From Ectopseudomonas chengduensis (GTDB taxonomy: Bacteria; Pseudomonadota; Gammaproteobacteria; Pseudomonadales; Pseudomonadaceae), in NCBI RefSeq assembly GCF_900102635.1, contig NZ_FMZQ01000014.1, positions 125,665 to 189,664 on the forward strand: a stretch of DNA of 64,000 nt. The letters are read 5' to 3'. Made by a program: the position numbers and the translations under genes. The notes under the pieces are model-generated. The model saw nothing but the letters and a program-made list of their open reading frames with translations. It had not been told where the DNA came from and did not search any database. Shown piece by piece: positions 1 through 9,422 of the stretch (positions are counted from its first letter, which is position 1; each line of letters begins with the position of its first letter).

Positions 1-1
1 A

Positions 2-2356
2 GCCCAGGAAGAAGCGCTGAGCTTCATCCAGCAGGTGATGCCGCAGTACGCCAGCAAGATCAAGCTGTACGAGGACAGCGTGCCGCTGTTCAACCGCTTC
101 CAGATCGAAAGCCAGATCGAAACCGCCTTCCAGCGTGAAGTGAAGCTGCCGTCCGGTGGTTCCATCGTCATCGACCCGACCGAGGCCCTGGTTTCCATCG
201 ACATCAACTCGGCGCGCGCCACCAAGGGCAGCGACATCGAGGAAACCGCGCTGCAGACCAACCTGGAGGCGGCCGAAGAAATCGCCCGCCAGCTGCGTCT
301 GCGCGACATCGGCGGTCTGATCGTCATCGACTTCATCGACATGACCCCGGCCAAGAACCAGCGCGCCGTCGAAGAGAAGGTGCGTGAAGCCCTGGAAGCC
401 GACCGCGCCCGCGTTCAGGTCGGCCGCATCTCGCGCTTCGGCCTGCTGGAAATGTCCCGTCAGCGCCTGCGTCCGTCCCTCGGCGAGACCAGCGGCATCG
501 TCTGCCCACGCTGCAACGGCCAAGGCATCATCCGTGACGTCGAATCCCTGTCGCTGGCCATCCTGCGCCTGATCGAAGAAGAAGCGCTGAAGGATCGCAC
601 CGCCGAAGTCCGCGCTCAGGTACCGATCCCGGTCGCCGCCTTCCTGCTCAACGAGAAGCGCAACTCGATCACCAAGATCGAACTGCGCACCCGTGCGCGT
701 ATCGTGATCCTGCCGAACGATCATCTGGAAACCCCGCATTTCGAAGTGCAGCGTCTGCGTGACGACAACCCGGAAGCCCTGAGCGGCCAGACCAGCTACG
801 AAATCGCCGCCACTGCGGAAACCGAAGAAACCGCCGCCCAGCCGGCCGCCGCCACGCGCACACTGGTTCGCCAGGAAGCCGCGATCAAGGCCGCACCGCG
901 CAGCAGCGCCCCGGTCGCTGCCGAGCCGCAAGCACCGCTGGCTCCGACCAAAGCGACTGAGCCGAGCCTGTTCAAGGGCCTGGTGAAGTCTCTGGTCAGC
1001 CTGTTCGCCGGCAAGGAAGAAGAAGCCAAACCTGCAGTAGTCGAGAAGAAGAGCAACGAGCGTCCGCCGCGCGAAGAGCGTCGCAACGGTCGTCAGCAGA
1101 GCCGCAACCGCGGCGGTCGCCGCGACGAGGAGCGCAAGCCTCGCGAAGAGCGCGCCCCGCGTGAAGAGCGTCAGGCCCGTGAACCGCGTGAAGAACGCCA
1201 ACCTCGCGAAGAGCGTCAACCGCGTGAAGAGCGCGCCCCACGCGAGCCGCGCGAAGGTCAGGAAAATCGCCGTGAGCGCAAGCCGCGCGAAGAGCGTGCC
1301 CCGCGTGAAGAGCGCGTGCGTGAACTGCGTGAACCACTCGATGCCGATGCTGGTAACGAGCAACGCGAAGAGCGTGCCGAGCGCCAGCCGCGCGGTGAAC
1401 GCCAGGAGCGTCAGCGTCAACCGCGTGAAGAGCGTCAGCCGCGTGCCGAGCAAACCGAGGCCCTGCAGGACGAAGCACTGCCGAACGAAGAGCAACTGCA
1501 GGACGACGAGCAGGACAGCAACGATGGCGAGCGCCCGCGTCGCCGTTCCCGCGGTCAGCGTCGTCGCAGCAATCGTCGCGAACGTCAGCGTGATGCCGAT
1601 GGCAACCTGATCGAGAGCGCCGAGAACAGCGAAGCTGCCGGTAACGACGCTCAGGCCGTCACCCCGGTTGCCGTGGGTACTGCCGCCGCCGTGGTTGCAG
1701 AAAGCGTCGACAGCAGCGAAGCCATTGCCAGCGAGGCTCCGGTCAGCGAAGCACCGGCCGTCGAAGCACCGTACGTTCAGGTTGAAGAAGCACCAGCTGT
1801 TCAACCGGTCGAGGCGCAAGCCGAGGCTGCTGTGAGTGAAGTGGTCGAAGCCGCTCCGGTCGCAGAGAAAGCAGTTGAGGCAGAACCGGCCGCAGCCGAA
1901 GCCCCTGTCGTCGTGGAAGCTCCCGCTGCCGAACCGATCGCTCAAGCTGAGCCGACTGTCGAAGTCGCCCAGGAGCCTGCTCCGGCACCGGTCGAGCAAG
2001 CACCTGCTGCCGCAGCGGTTCCGGCCAATGCCACTGGCCGTGCGCCGAACGACCCGCGCGAAGTGCGTCGTCGTCAGCGTGAAGCTGAGCGCCTGGCGCG
2101 CGAAGCTGCACAGGCCGCCGCTGCAGCCCCGGCTGTAGAGGCTGCCCCAGCAGTCGACGCCGCTCCGGTCGCTGAAGTAAGCGTCCCGGCAGAAGCCGAA
2201 GCCGCCGTAGTCGAAACAGCTCCTGTAGTCGAGCCGGTCGCTGAAGCCGAAGCCACCTCTGTCGTCAGCGAGCAAAGCGTGAGCGAAGCGGTAGAGCAAG
2301 CGCAGCCGGAAGAAGAGACGCAAGCCGACAAGGAGGAGGTCAAGCCTCAGGCTTGA
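2..2356 (+). CDS. rne: Ribonuclease E, 3' part (5' end outside window)
   Basis: Endoribonuclease E cleaves single-stranded AU-rich RNA and scaffolds the degradosome at the inner membrane. The reading frame is open from base 2, so the start codon and S1 domain lie upstream. The visible part begins in the catalytic core: the DNase I-like segment has VSIDINSAR and IDFIDM, which hold the Mg-binding aspartates, and then the zinc-link CPRCNGQG. After about residue 330 it becomes the disordered C-terminal scaffold. This has an Arg/Glu-rich block of many imperfect PREER units (about bases 1060-1450), an Arg-rich RNA-binding stretch, a long Ala/Glu/Val/Pro tract and a second basic segment (about bases 2040-2110). 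The gene is followed by a strong terminator. Family assignment is certain; partner-binding motifs inside the scaffold were not resolved. Confidence 0.97.
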   Translation, partial: AQEEALSFIQQVMPQYASKIKLYEDSVPLFNRFQIESQIETAFQREVKLPSGGSIVIDPTEALVSIDINSARATKGSDIEETALQTNLEAAEEIARQLRLRDIGGLIVIDFIDMTPAKNQRAVEEKVREALEADRARVQVGRISRFGLLEMSRQRLRPSLGETSGIVCPRCNGQGIIRDVESLSLAILRLIEEEALKDRTAEVRAQVPIPVAAFLLNEKRNSITKIELRTRARIVILPNDHLETPHFEVQRLRDDNPEALSGQTSYEIAATAETEETAAQPAAATRTLVRQEAAIKAAPRSSAPVAAEPQAPLAPTKATEPSLFKGLVKSLVSLFAGKEEEAKPAVVEKKSNERPPREERRNGRQQSRNRGGRRDEERKPREERAPREERQAREPREERQPREERQPREERAPREPREGQENRRERKPREERAPREERVRELREPLDADAGNEQREERAERQPRGERQERQRQPREERQPRAEQTEALQDEALPNEEQLQDDEQDSNDGERPRRRSRGQRRRSNRRERQRDADGNLIESAENSEAAGNDAQAVTPVAVGTAAAVVAESVDSSEAIASEAPVSEAPAVEAPYVQVEEAPAVQPVEAQAEAAVSEVVEAAPVAEKAVEAEPAAAEAPVVVEAPAAEPIAQAEPTVEVAQEPAPAPVEQAPAAAAVPANATGRAPNDPREVRRRQREAERLAREAAQAAAAAPAVEAAPAVDAAPVAEVSVPAEAEAAVVETAPVVEPVAEAEATSVVSEQSVSEAVEQAQPEEETQADKEEVKPQA

Positions 2357-2372
2357 TCCTCCTGCGGTAAGT

Positions 2373-2403
2373 AAAAAGGGGATGCCTAGGCATCCCCTTT
2401 TTC
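2373..2403 (+). terminator. Rho-independent terminator after rne
   Basis: A perfect palindrome GGGGATGCCTAGGCATCCCC is flanked by A5 on the left and T5 on the right, 17 bases after the rne stop. It can work in both directions, so it could also stop the converging murB transcript. Confidence 0.9.
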
Positions 2404-2429
2404 ATTTCCGTGCCTGGCGCTGCAGAAGC

Positions 2430-2481
2430 GTAGCCCGGATGCAATCCGGGAGCGGCAGGCAGCGGATCACGCCCTGCCTAC
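2430..2481. repeat. REP-like palindrome, GTAGCCCGGAT family
   Basis: It starts GTAG, contains the inner palindrome CCCGGATGCAATCCGGG and ends CTAC, so the outer GTAG/CTAC can pair. The same core recurs near 15160 and 61221. It lies between convergent rne and murB. Confidence 0.75.
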
Positions 2482-2484
2482 AGA

Positions 2485-3504
2485 TCAGAGCACGTTGGGC
2501 TCGATCTCCAGCTCAACACCGAAGCGCTCGAATACATCGGCCTGGATACGCTGCGCCAGCTGCAGCAGTTGCGCGCCCGTGGCGTTGCCGTAGTTGACCA
2601 GCACCAGCGCCTGCAAACGATGCACGCCAGCATCGCCCTCACGCGCCCCCTTCCACCCTGCCCGCTCGATCAGCCAACCGGCAGCCAGCTTGGCCAGGCC
2701 AGCTCCAGCCGGATAGCTGACCAGATCGGCATGCTCGGCGCGAATGCGCTCGGCCAGTTCGAATGGCACCACCGGATTCTTGAAGAAGCTGCCGGCGTTA
2801 CCCAGCTCGGCGGGATCTGGCAGCTTCTCGCTGCGAATGGCGCAGATAGCTCGACTGACATCGCTTGCAGTCGGTGCCTCGATGCCCATCTCAGCCAGGC
2901 GCTGACGTACCGGACCATAATCCAGACGCAGCGAAGCCAGGCGACTCAGACGGAAGCGCACGCGCAGGATCAACCAGCACCCGGCTTCGCGCTTGAACAG
3001 ACTGTCGCGGTAGGCGAAGGCGCATTCTTCCAGCGCGAAGTCGCGCAGCTCGCCGGTGTGCCGATCCAGAGCGGTCAGGCCGGCGAACAGATCCTTGATC
3101 TCCACACCATAGGCGCCAATGTTCTGCATCGGCGCGGCACCCACAGTACCGGGAATCAGGCTGAGGTTTTCCAGGCCATTGAGGCCCTGCGCCAGGCTCC
3201 ATTGCACGAACGGATGCCAGGGCTCACCGGCTTCGGCCTCCACCAGCACCTGCTCGCCGTCGTCCTCCAGAATACGAATACCACGGCTGGCCATGCGCAG
3301 CACCAGCGCCTCGACATCGCGGGTCAGCAGCAGGTTGCTGCCACCGCCGATCACCAGCAGCGGCAAGCCCTGCTGATTTGCCAGGTTCAGCGCCTCGCGC
3401 ACATCGTCATCATCGCGGGCTTCAGCGAAACGCCGTGCATGCACATCGACACCAAAGCTGTTGAAGGCCTTGAGCGACACGTCGCTCTGCAGATTCAGAC
3501 TCAC
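2485..3504 (-). CDS. murB: UDP-N-acetylenolpyruvoylglucosamine reductase
   Basis: FAD- and NADPH-dependent cytoplasmic enzyme that reduces UDP-GlcNAc-enolpyruvate to UDP-MurNAc, the second committed step of peptidoglycan synthesis. The 339 residues match the usual MurB length. Visible are the FAD-binding loop GGGSNLLL (about residues 53-60), the IPGTVGAAPMQNIGAYG segment (118-133), the catalytic-serine loop NAGSFFKNP (about 239-247) and the C-terminal EIEPNVL. It is the last gene of the leftward envelope block and overlaps the phosphatase gene upstream by 4 bases, which suggests translational coupling. Confidence 0.97.
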   Translation of the reverse strand: MSLNLQSDVSLKAFNSFGVDVHARRFAEARDDDDVREALNLANQQGLPLLVIGGGSNLLLTRDVEALVLRMASRGIRILEDDGEQVLVEAEAGEPWHPFVQWSLAQGLNGLENLSLIPGTVGAAPMQNIGAYGVEIKDLFAGLTALDRHTGELRDFALEECAFAYRDSLFKREAGCWLILRVRFRLSRLASLRLDYGPVRQRLAEMGIEAPTASDVSRAICAIRSEKLPDPAELGNAGSFFKNPVVPFELAERIRAEHADLVSYPAGAGLAKLAAGWLIERAGWKGAREGDAGVHRLQALVLVNYGNATGAQLLQLAQRIQADVFERFGVELEIEPNVL

Positions 3505-3965
3505 AGGCGCCCCCTGATCTCGATCAGCAACGCGTTACTGGCCTGCTCGATCAGGTCCAGCACCTGCTCGAAGCCATCCTCGCCGCCGTAGTAGGGATCG
3601 GGCACCTCATCCAGCGCCAGCTCATATCGGCGCAGGTAAAGATCGAGATCGGCACGGGCATCGGCGGGACGCAGCGCCTTGAGATTGCGCAGGTTACTCT
3701 GGTCCATGGCCAGGATCAGGTCGAAGCGCTGGAAATCGGCAGCCTCGACCTGGCGCGCACGCTGCGCGGACAGATCATAGCCACGGCGCAGCGCAGCCTG
3801 GCGCGTGCGACTGTCCGGCGCCTTGCCGACGTGCCAGTCGCCGGTGCCGGCGGAATCCACCAACACCCGATCATCCAGACCCGCCGCACGCAGCTTGTGG
3901 CGAAGAACGCCCTCGGCCGTGGGCGAACGGCAGATGTTGCCCAGGCAGACGAACAGAACCTTCAT
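3501..3965 (-). CDS. Low-molecular-weight protein-tyrosine phosphatase
   Basis: Cytoplasmic phosphatase of the Wzb/PtpA type that removes phosphate from phosphotyrosine. The P-loop CLGNICRS starts at Cys7, with Arg13 as the phosphate-binding arginine, and the general acid is Asp123 in DPYYGG. At 154 residues it has the normal family length. It overlaps kdsB by one base and murB by four, so it is cotranscribed with envelope genes. Its substrate cannot be read from the sequence; no tyrosine kinase gene is adjacent. Confidence 0.94.
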   Translation of the reverse strand: MKVLFVCLGNICRSPTAEGVLRHKLRAAGLDDRVLVDSAGTGDWHVGKAPDSRTRQAALRRGYDLSAQRARQVEAADFQRFDLILAMDQSNLRNLKALRPADARADLDLYLRRYELALDEVPDPYYGGEDGFEQVLDLIEQASNALLIEIRGRL

Positions 3966-4729
3966 CAGGCCCCCAACAGGTGGCGCACCCGCTCCAGGTC
4001 TTCAGCGGTATCCACACCGGCAGCCGGTGCTTCGAGAGCATCGGCGACATGGATGCGCACGCCGTTATACAACGCGCGCAACTGCTCCAGGCACTCGGTG
4101 TCTTCCAGCCAGCACGGGCCCCAGGCGACGAAGTCATGCAGGAAACCCGCGCGGTAGGCGTAGATGCCGATATGACGGCGATACGGCACGCCGGCCGGTA
4201 GCACGTCGCGGCTCTTGGCAAAGGCGTCGCGCGCCCAGGCCAGCGGCGCGCGGCTGAAGGTCAGGGCCAGGCCGTTCTTGTCGGCGACCACCTTGACCAC
4301 ATTGGGGTTGAACAGCGCGGTGACGTCCTCGATGGGCTCGGCCAGGGTGGCGATACCGGCTTGCGGATTGGCCGCCAGGTTGGCTGCCACCTGATCAATG
4401 ATCACAGGCGGGATCAGCGGCTCGTCGCCCTGCACGTTGACCACGATGGCGTCGGCCGGCAAACCGAGCTGGGTGGCCACTTCGGCCAGGCGGTCGGTGC
4501 CGGAGTTGTGATCCTCGCGGGTCAGCAGCACCTCGGCGCCGAAGGCCTGGCAGGCTTCGACGATGCGTGAATCGTCGGTGGCGACCACCACGCGGCTGGC
4601 CGAACTCTTCTTCGCCTGCTCCCAGACGTGCTGCACCATGGGCTTGCCGGCGATGTCCTGCAGCGGCTTGCCGGGCAGGCGGGTGGAGGCATAACGAGCA
4701 GGAATGACGACGGTGAAGACTGCGCTCAT
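3965..4729 (-). CDS. kdsB: 3-deoxy-manno-octulosonate cytidylyltransferase
   Basis: Activates KDO with CTP to CMP-KDO for lipopolysaccharide inner-core assembly, in the cytoplasm. The nucleotidyltransferase signature VIPARYASTRLPGKPL (residues 8-23) and the metal-binding VQGDEPLIP (about 99-107) are present, and 254 residues is the usual size. The stop of the upstream Trm112-like gene lies directly before its ATG. Together with lpxK upstream it makes this block an LPS and cell-wall operon. Confidence 0.97.
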   Translation of the reverse strand: MSAVFTVVIPARYASTRLPGKPLQDIAGKPMVQHVWEQAKKSSASRVVVATDDSRIVEACQAFGAEVLLTREDHNSGTDRLAEVATQLGLPADAIVVNVQGDEPLIPPVIIDQVAANLAANPQAGIATLAEPIEDVTALFNPNVVKVVADKNGLALTFSRAPLAWARDAFAKSRDVLPAGVPYRRHIGIYAYRAGFLHDFVAWGPCWLEDTECLEQLRALYNGVRIHVADALEAPAAGVDTAEDLERVRHLLGA

Positions 4730-4915
4730 TTACTTGTCCAGACGCTCGTCGGTGGTCAGGGTGCGCGCTTCGCTTTCCAGCATCACCGGAATGCCGTCGC
4801 GGATCGGGTAGGCCACGCCAGCGCCCTTGCTGATCAGTTCGGTCTTGTCTTCGGAGAGCTGCAGCGGGCCCTTGCAGATCGGGCAGGCGAGAATGTCGAG
4901 CAGTTTAAGGTCCAT
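4730..4915 (-). CDS. Trm112 family small protein
   Basis: A 61-residue protein beginning MDLKLLDILACPICKG. It has one CxxC pair and the C-terminal PIRDGIPVMLESEAR segment typical of the bacterial Trm112/YcaR family. Family members are small zinc-ribbon-like proteins. Eukaryotic Trm112 activates methyltransferases, while the bacterial role is unclear. The start at 4915 was chosen because the conserved N-terminus begins there; the longer frame upstream overlaps lpxK and has no conserved residues. It sits between lpxK and kdsB, a common arrangement. Confidence 0.93.
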   Translation of the reverse strand: MDLKLLDILACPICKGPLQLSEDKTELISKGAGVAYPIRDGIPVMLESEARTLTTDERLDK

Positions 4916-4937
4916 GGTGGAATCCTTGCTGGGGTCA

Positions 4938-5939
4938 TCAGGACCCCGGTATGAGGCGGGCCAGCTCTCCATCCAGCCAGTCGACGAATGCCGGCGTGGG
5001 CGCGGCATCGACGGCCAGGTACCACCAGTCGGCGGCGGCGAAGGCCCGGCATTTCACCGCATCCTTTTCCGTCATCAGCAGGGGCAGCGACGGCTCGAAA
5101 CTGAGCTGCGCGGCATCGTACTGGGCATGGTCGGCGAAGGGGTGCGGAACCGGCCGCCAGTTTAGCGCTTCGAGGGTATTGAAGAAACGTTGCGGATTAC
5201 CGATACCGGCCACCGCATGCACCGCCTGGCCAGGCGGCAGATGATCGAGGCCGACGCGCTCACCACTGAGCAGATTGACCAACGCGGTCGGCTGCAGGCG
5301 AAAGGCATAGCCGTCGGCGCGATCGGTCTCGGCGCCGTTGAACAGCACCGCGTCCACCTCATCGAGGCGCTCGACCGGCTCACGCAGTGGTCCGGCCGGC
5401 AGGCAGCGGCGATTGCCCAGGCCGCGCGCGGCATCGATCAGCACCAGTTCCAGATCGCGCGCCAGGCGGTAGTGCTGCAGGCCATCGTCGCAGAGGATCA
5501 GGTCCAATGCTTCTTCGGCCAGCAGCGCACGCACGGCGCGACTGCGATCCGGGTCGATCATCAAGGGCACGCCCGTACGCTGGACGATCAGCAGCGGTTC
5601 GTCACCGGCCTGTGCGGCCGGTTGATCGGCTCGCACCCGCCACGGCAGGCTCGGCGGCGTGGCGCCATAGCCACGACTGACCACGCCGACCTTGAGGCCA
5701 CGGGCGCGGCAGTGTTCGATGAGAAAGAGGATCAGCGGCGTCTTGCCAGTGCCGCCGACGGTGATGTTGCCCACCACCAGCACCGGCACTGGGGCGCGAT
5801 AGATATCACCCTCGCCGGCCAGGAAACGCGTGCGCTTGCTCTGCACCACGCGACGGTACAGCCACTCCAGCGGGCGCAGCAGCGCCAGCGCCGGGTGACC
5901 GCGGTACCAGGCCTCGAGCAAGCGATCAGCAGCGCTCAC
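4938..5939 (-). CDS. lpxK: Tetraacyldisaccharide 4'-kinase
   Basis: Inner-membrane-associated kinase that adds the 4'-phosphate to the lipid A disaccharide to give lipid IVA. The P-loop lies in VGNITVGGTGKTPL (residues 57-70), preceded by a hydrophobic N-terminal segment. The motif CDDGLQHYRL follows in the middle, and the 333-residue length is normal. The ATG at 5939 lies one base beyond the exbD stop, so the genes are coupled. Outer-membrane biogenesis genes surround it. Confidence 0.97.
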   Translation of the reverse strand: MSAADRLLEAWYRGHPALALLRPLEWLYRRVVQSKRTRFLAGEGDIYRAPVPVLVVGNITVGGTGKTPLILFLIEHCRARGLKVGVVSRGYGATPPSLPWRVRADQPAAQAGDEPLLIVQRTGVPLMIDPDRSRAVRALLAEEALDLILCDDGLQHYRLARDLELVLIDAARGLGNRRCLPAGPLREPVERLDEVDAVLFNGAETDRADGYAFRLQPTALVNLLSGERVGLDHLPPGQAVHAVAGIGNPQRFFNTLEALNWRPVPHPFADHAQYDAAQLSFEPSLPLLMTEKDAVKCRAFAAADWWYLAVDAAPTPAFVDWLDGELARLIPGS

Positions 5940-5940
5940 T

Positions 5941-6369
5941 TCAGGGGGTTTCCTGTGCTTCCACCGTGGTGATGCGCAGGTGCGAGAAGCCCAGCTTGCC
6001 GGCCGCGTCCATGGCGGTGATCACCGCCTGGTGCGGGGTCTTGCCATCGGCGCTGATGATCAACGGCAGGCTGTTGTCGCCGTCGGACTCCTTCTGCAGC
6101 GCCGCCATGAGATTGCTCAGGTTGCTTTCCAGCAGCGCCTTGCCATTGACCGAGTAGGCGCCATCGGCGCCGATCAGCACTTCGACCTGCTTGAGCTCGG
6201 TCTGCTCGGGCGGCGTGCCACTGGCTGCCTCGGGCAGGTCGACCTTGAGCTGGGTCTCGCGGGTGAAGGTGGTGGTGACCACGAAGAACAGCAGCAGGAT
6301 GAATACCACGTCGATCAACGAGGCCAGGTTGATCTCGACGTTCTCCCGCGGTTTGCGCCGGAATTTCAC
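5941..6369 (-). CDS. exbD: ExbD/TolR family biopolymer transport protein
   Basis: Proton-channel partner of ExbB that couples the proton-motive force to outer-membrane transport. One N-terminal transmembrane helix (about residues 17-38) carries an aspartate (LIDVVFILLLFF). It is followed by a periplasmic domain ending in the conserved HLRITTVE region. Its start overlaps the exbB stop by 4 bases. No tonB gene is next to it. As far as I recall, this pair stays with lpxK in pseudomonads, so its energised partner may be distant or unknown. Confidence 0.93.
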   Translation of the reverse strand: MKFRRKPRENVEINLASLIDVVFILLLFFVVTTTFTRETQLKVDLPEAASGTPPEQTELKQVEVLIGADGAYSVNGKALLESNLSNLMAALQKESDGDNSLPLIISADGKTPHQAVITAMDAAGKLGFSHLRITTVEAQETP

Positions 6370-6998
6370 GCCTTGCCCTCACCCAGGTCGACGTCGCGAT
6401 CACCCTGTACCATTTCCACCAGCTTGATCGCTTCCTGCTCCATGCCGACTACCAGTTCGTCGACACGACGCTGCAGATAGCGGTGGAAGAACAGTGCCGG
6501 GATCGCCACCATCAGGCCGGCTGCTGTGGTGATCAGGGCCTTGGAGATACCGCCGGCGAGCATCGGCGCATTGGCCATGCCCGAGCCCATGAAGGAGCTG
6601 AAGATCTCGATCATGCCCAGCACGGTGCCGAGCAGGCCGAGCAGCGGCGCGATGCCGGCAATGGTGCCAAGGGCATTGAGGTAGCGTTCCAGCTCGTGGA
6701 TGACGCGGGCAGCGGCCTCCTCGATGCACTCCTTCATGATCTCGCGACCATGCTTGGAGTTGGCCAGGCCGGCGGCGAGAATCTGCCCCAGCGGCGAGTC
6801 CTCACGCAGCTCCTTGAGCTTCTGGTTGTTGAGTTTCTTGTCCTTGATCCAGCGCCATACCTGAGCCAGCAGATTGGCCGGAGTGACGCGGGCGGGCCGC
6901 AGGGTCCACAGGCGCTCGGCAACGATGCCGGCAGCAGCGATGGAACAGAGAATGATCGGCAGCATCATCCAGCCGCCAGCTTTGACCAGTTCCCACAC
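6366..6998 (-). CDS. exbB: ExbB/TolQ family proton channel protein
   Basis: Inner-membrane stator protein that forms a proton channel with the following ExbD. The protein begins with a GTG start (WELVKAGGWMMLPIILCSIAAAG). GAGGGGGA lies about 9 bases upstream of it, which favours this start over an ATG 33 bases earlier. A first helix is at residues 10-28. The MotA/TolQ/ExbB domain has LGTIAGIAPLLGLLGTVLGM and ISKALITTAAGLMVAIPALFF, the two conserved helices. It is the first gene of the leftward envelope block. Confidence 0.94.
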   Translation of the reverse strand: MWELVKAGGWMMLPIILCSIAAAGIVAERLWTLRPARVTPANLLAQVWRWIKDKKLNNQKLKELREDSPLGQILAAGLANSKHGREIMKECIEEAAARVIHELERYLNALGTIAGIAPLLGLLGTVLGMIEIFSSFMGSGMANAPMLAGGISKALITTAAGLMVAIPALFFHRYLQRRVDELVVGMEQEAIKLVEMVQGDRDVDLGEGKA

Positions 6999-7070
6999 GG
7001 TAGAGAATCCCCCTCGAAAAAGTCGCGCCACTCTAGCACAGGGTGTAACGCCCGCCGACCGCCGCCGTTC

Positions 7071-9296
7071 TCATTTTTCCCGCCAGAAACGTGGCTCGCT
7101 TCGCAACCCGCGAGGCGCGACCTGTTCGCCCAGACGTAAATGCAGAGCACCGCGCAACGCCGTGTCATGCACCTCGACGCCTGCCGCCTGATAGCGCGCC
7201 AACACCTGCGGGTGGGGATGTCCAAAGGCATTGTGGCGGCTGCGGGTGATCAGCACGTGCTGCGCCCCGACCGCATCGATAAAAGCCTGGCTGGATGAGG
7301 TGCGACTGCCGTGATGGGGCGCCAGCAGCCACCGCGAGGCCAGGGGAAAGTCGGTCTGCATCAGCGCGCGTTCGGCGCGGACATCGATATCACCGGTCAG
7401 CAACAGGCGCTCACCCGCCGCCTCAACCTGCAATACACAAGAACGTTGATTGCCGGATACGGCCTGGTCCCACTGCCACAACCTGAACGTCACGTCGTTC
7501 CATTGCCAGCTTTGCCCCGATTCGCAATCCTCAGCGCCAAGCGTCCTAGCCAGACGCTGCGGCTCGCCACTGATGACCCGGGCCACCGGCATGCCGGCCC
7601 TGATCGCCGCTGCACCGCCAGCATGATCGTTATCCGCATGGCTGAGCAGCATCAGGTCGAGCCGCCTGAGGTTCATCGCACGCAAGGAAGGCAGGACGAT
7701 ACGTTCACCAGTATCGAAATCGCCGAAGCGCGGCCCCGCGTCGTACAGCAGGCTGTGCTCTCGGGTACGCACCAGCACCGCCAGCCCTTGCCCCACGTCC
7801 AGCACCCAGACATCGGCACGACCATCGTCCAGGTGCTGTGTGGGCAACAGCAATGCAGGCAACAACAGCGCGAGGCCAGGCAGACGCAACGGTACGCCAG
7901 CAGGCAGCAGGAGCAACAAGGCGCCTGCCGCTGCCAGTAGCCAGGCCCAGAGCGGCAGATTGCTGGGCAGCCAGGCAGGAAGCCAAGCCGCGATCACGCT
8001 GAGCAATTCGAATAACAGATACAGCGCACCGCCGGCCAGCCACAACAGGCCCTCCCCAACCACGGGAACGGGTAGCAGCAGAGTGCCCAGCAAGGCCAGG
8101 GGTACGACCACCAGCCCCACCCAGGGCACGGCAACCAGATTAGCCAGCGGCCCGCTACTGCTGACCGGCAAACCGAGAATCAGCATCATCGGCAACAGAC
8201 CAATGGCCATGGTCCACTGCGCACGCGTCAACCCGCGCCACCAACCCCAGACGCCAAGCCGGCCACCGAACACCAACGCGAGAATCGCCACGGCCGAGAA
8301 CGATAGCCAGAAGCCCGGTTGCAAGGACGCCAATGGCTCGAGTAGCAGCACCACGAGCAGGGCCAGCAACAATGGCCACCAGGCGCCCAGATGACGAAAG
8401 CGCATGCGCCAGAGCAGCACCAGCGCAACCATCACGCAGGCCCTGCGCACCGGCACCTCGAAACCAGCCAACATCCCGTAGACCAGAGCCCCACTCAGGG
8501 CCAGCGCACAGGCGCAGGGCAACCAGGGCCAGCGCCTTGGCCAGGCGCCGACTCTCGCCAGCAACGCCACCAGTCCGTAAAGAAAGCCGGCCAGCAGGGC
8601 GATATGCTGGCCGGAGATGACCATCAGATGCACCGTGCCCGTGTGCTGCAGCAGGCGCCAGTCGCTCGCACTCAGACCGGAGCCATCACCCAGGACCAGA
8701 GCGGCAATGGCGCCCTCTCGCTCAAAGGCCGGCACCGCCAGCAGATGCTGACGCAGGCCGTCGCGCCAACTCCCCAAGCCCGTCGCGGCGGATAACCGCT
8801 GGCCAGACTTGATCGTGCCCGTAGCGCCAATGCGCTGGGCCAGCAGCCAGGCTTCGTAGTCGAAACTCTGCGGATTGACCAATCCGTGTGGGCGCTTCAG
8901 GTTGACCGCCACCCGCCAGCGCTCGCCGCCCTGCACCGGCGGCCCACCATACCAGGCCAGGCGTAACCTTTTCGGCAGCTCGGCACGTCGGGAGTGCGCC
9001 TCTTCGAACTGGAAGCGCACCACGCCATCGGACACCTCCGGCAGACCGACCACGCGGCCCTCCAACCACAGGGTGCGGCCATCGAGTTGCGGATCGAGGC
9101 GGTCATCCAGTGCCGATTGCGCCGAACTGCAGGCCCAGGCCAGCCCCAACAGAAAGAACCCCAACGGATAGAGGCGCGAGAACAGCAACCCCAGGCCGGC
9201 ACCGACCGCCACCAGCAACAGCCAGCCCGGCGGCAAACTCGGCAGAAAGCGCAGCATCAATAGCCCCAGGGCCAGCGCCAACATCCCTGTTCGCAT
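7071..9296 (-). CDS. comEC: ComEC/Rec2 family DNA uptake channel protein
   Basis: Polytopic inner-membrane protein that forms the DNA-translocation channel in natural transformation. Three parts are visible: an N-terminal soluble/OB-like region after the first helices, a central multi-helix competence domain, and a C-terminal metallo-beta-lactamase-like domain with the metal motif HADNDHAGG and later HHGSRTSSS. The 742 residues fit the family. The ATG at 9296 was chosen because AAGGAGA lies 5-9 bases before it and the hydrophobic N-terminus begins there. Divergent from the DUF2062 gene. Competence in this strain is not shown by the sequence. Confidence 0.94.
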   Translation of the reverse strand: MRTGMLALALGLLMLRFLPSLPPGWLLLVAVGAGLGLLFSRLYPLGFFLLGLAWACSSAQSALDDRLDPQLDGRTLWLEGRVVGLPEVSDGVVRFQFEEAHSRRAELPKRLRLAWYGGPPVQGGERWRVAVNLKRPHGLVNPQSFDYEAWLLAQRIGATGTIKSGQRLSAATGLGSWRDGLRQHLLAVPAFEREGAIAALVLGDGSGLSASDWRLLQHTGTVHLMVISGQHIALLAGFLYGLVALLARVGAWPRRWPWLPCACALALSGALVYGMLAGFEVPVRRACVMVALVLLWRMRFRHLGAWWPLLLALLVVLLLEPLASLQPGFWLSFSAVAILALVFGGRLGVWGWWRGLTRAQWTMAIGLLPMMLILGLPVSSSGPLANLVAVPWVGLVVVPLALLGTLLLPVPVVGEGLLWLAGGALYLLFELLSVIAAWLPAWLPSNLPLWAWLLAAAGALLLLLPAGVPLRLPGLALLLPALLLPTQHLDDGRADVWVLDVGQGLAVLVRTREHSLLYDAGPRFGDFDTGERIVLPSLRAMNLRRLDLMLLSHADNDHAGGAAAIRAGMPVARVISGEPQRLARTLGAEDCESGQSWQWNDVTFRLWQWDQAVSGNQRSCVLQVEAAGERLLLTGDIDVRAERALMQTDFPLASRWLLAPHHGSRTSSSQAFIDAVGAQHVLITRSRHNAFGHPHPQVLARYQAAGVEVHDTALRGALHLRLGEQVAPRGLRSEPRFWREK

Positions 9297-9422
9297 GGTT
9301 TCTCCTTGCTCATCGAGCTGCGGCGAGCGCGTCCAGCGCTCACCTCTGGTCACAATATGGAAACGCTGGCCAGGCTGAATCCGTGCATAATATCGGCGCT
9401 TTTGCCTGCCCAGAGACTCTTC

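Noticed and set aside
1140..1450. Periodic repeats in rne as a CRISPR array
   Set aside because: The units are short, contiguous, in frame and coding PREER; there are no spacers.
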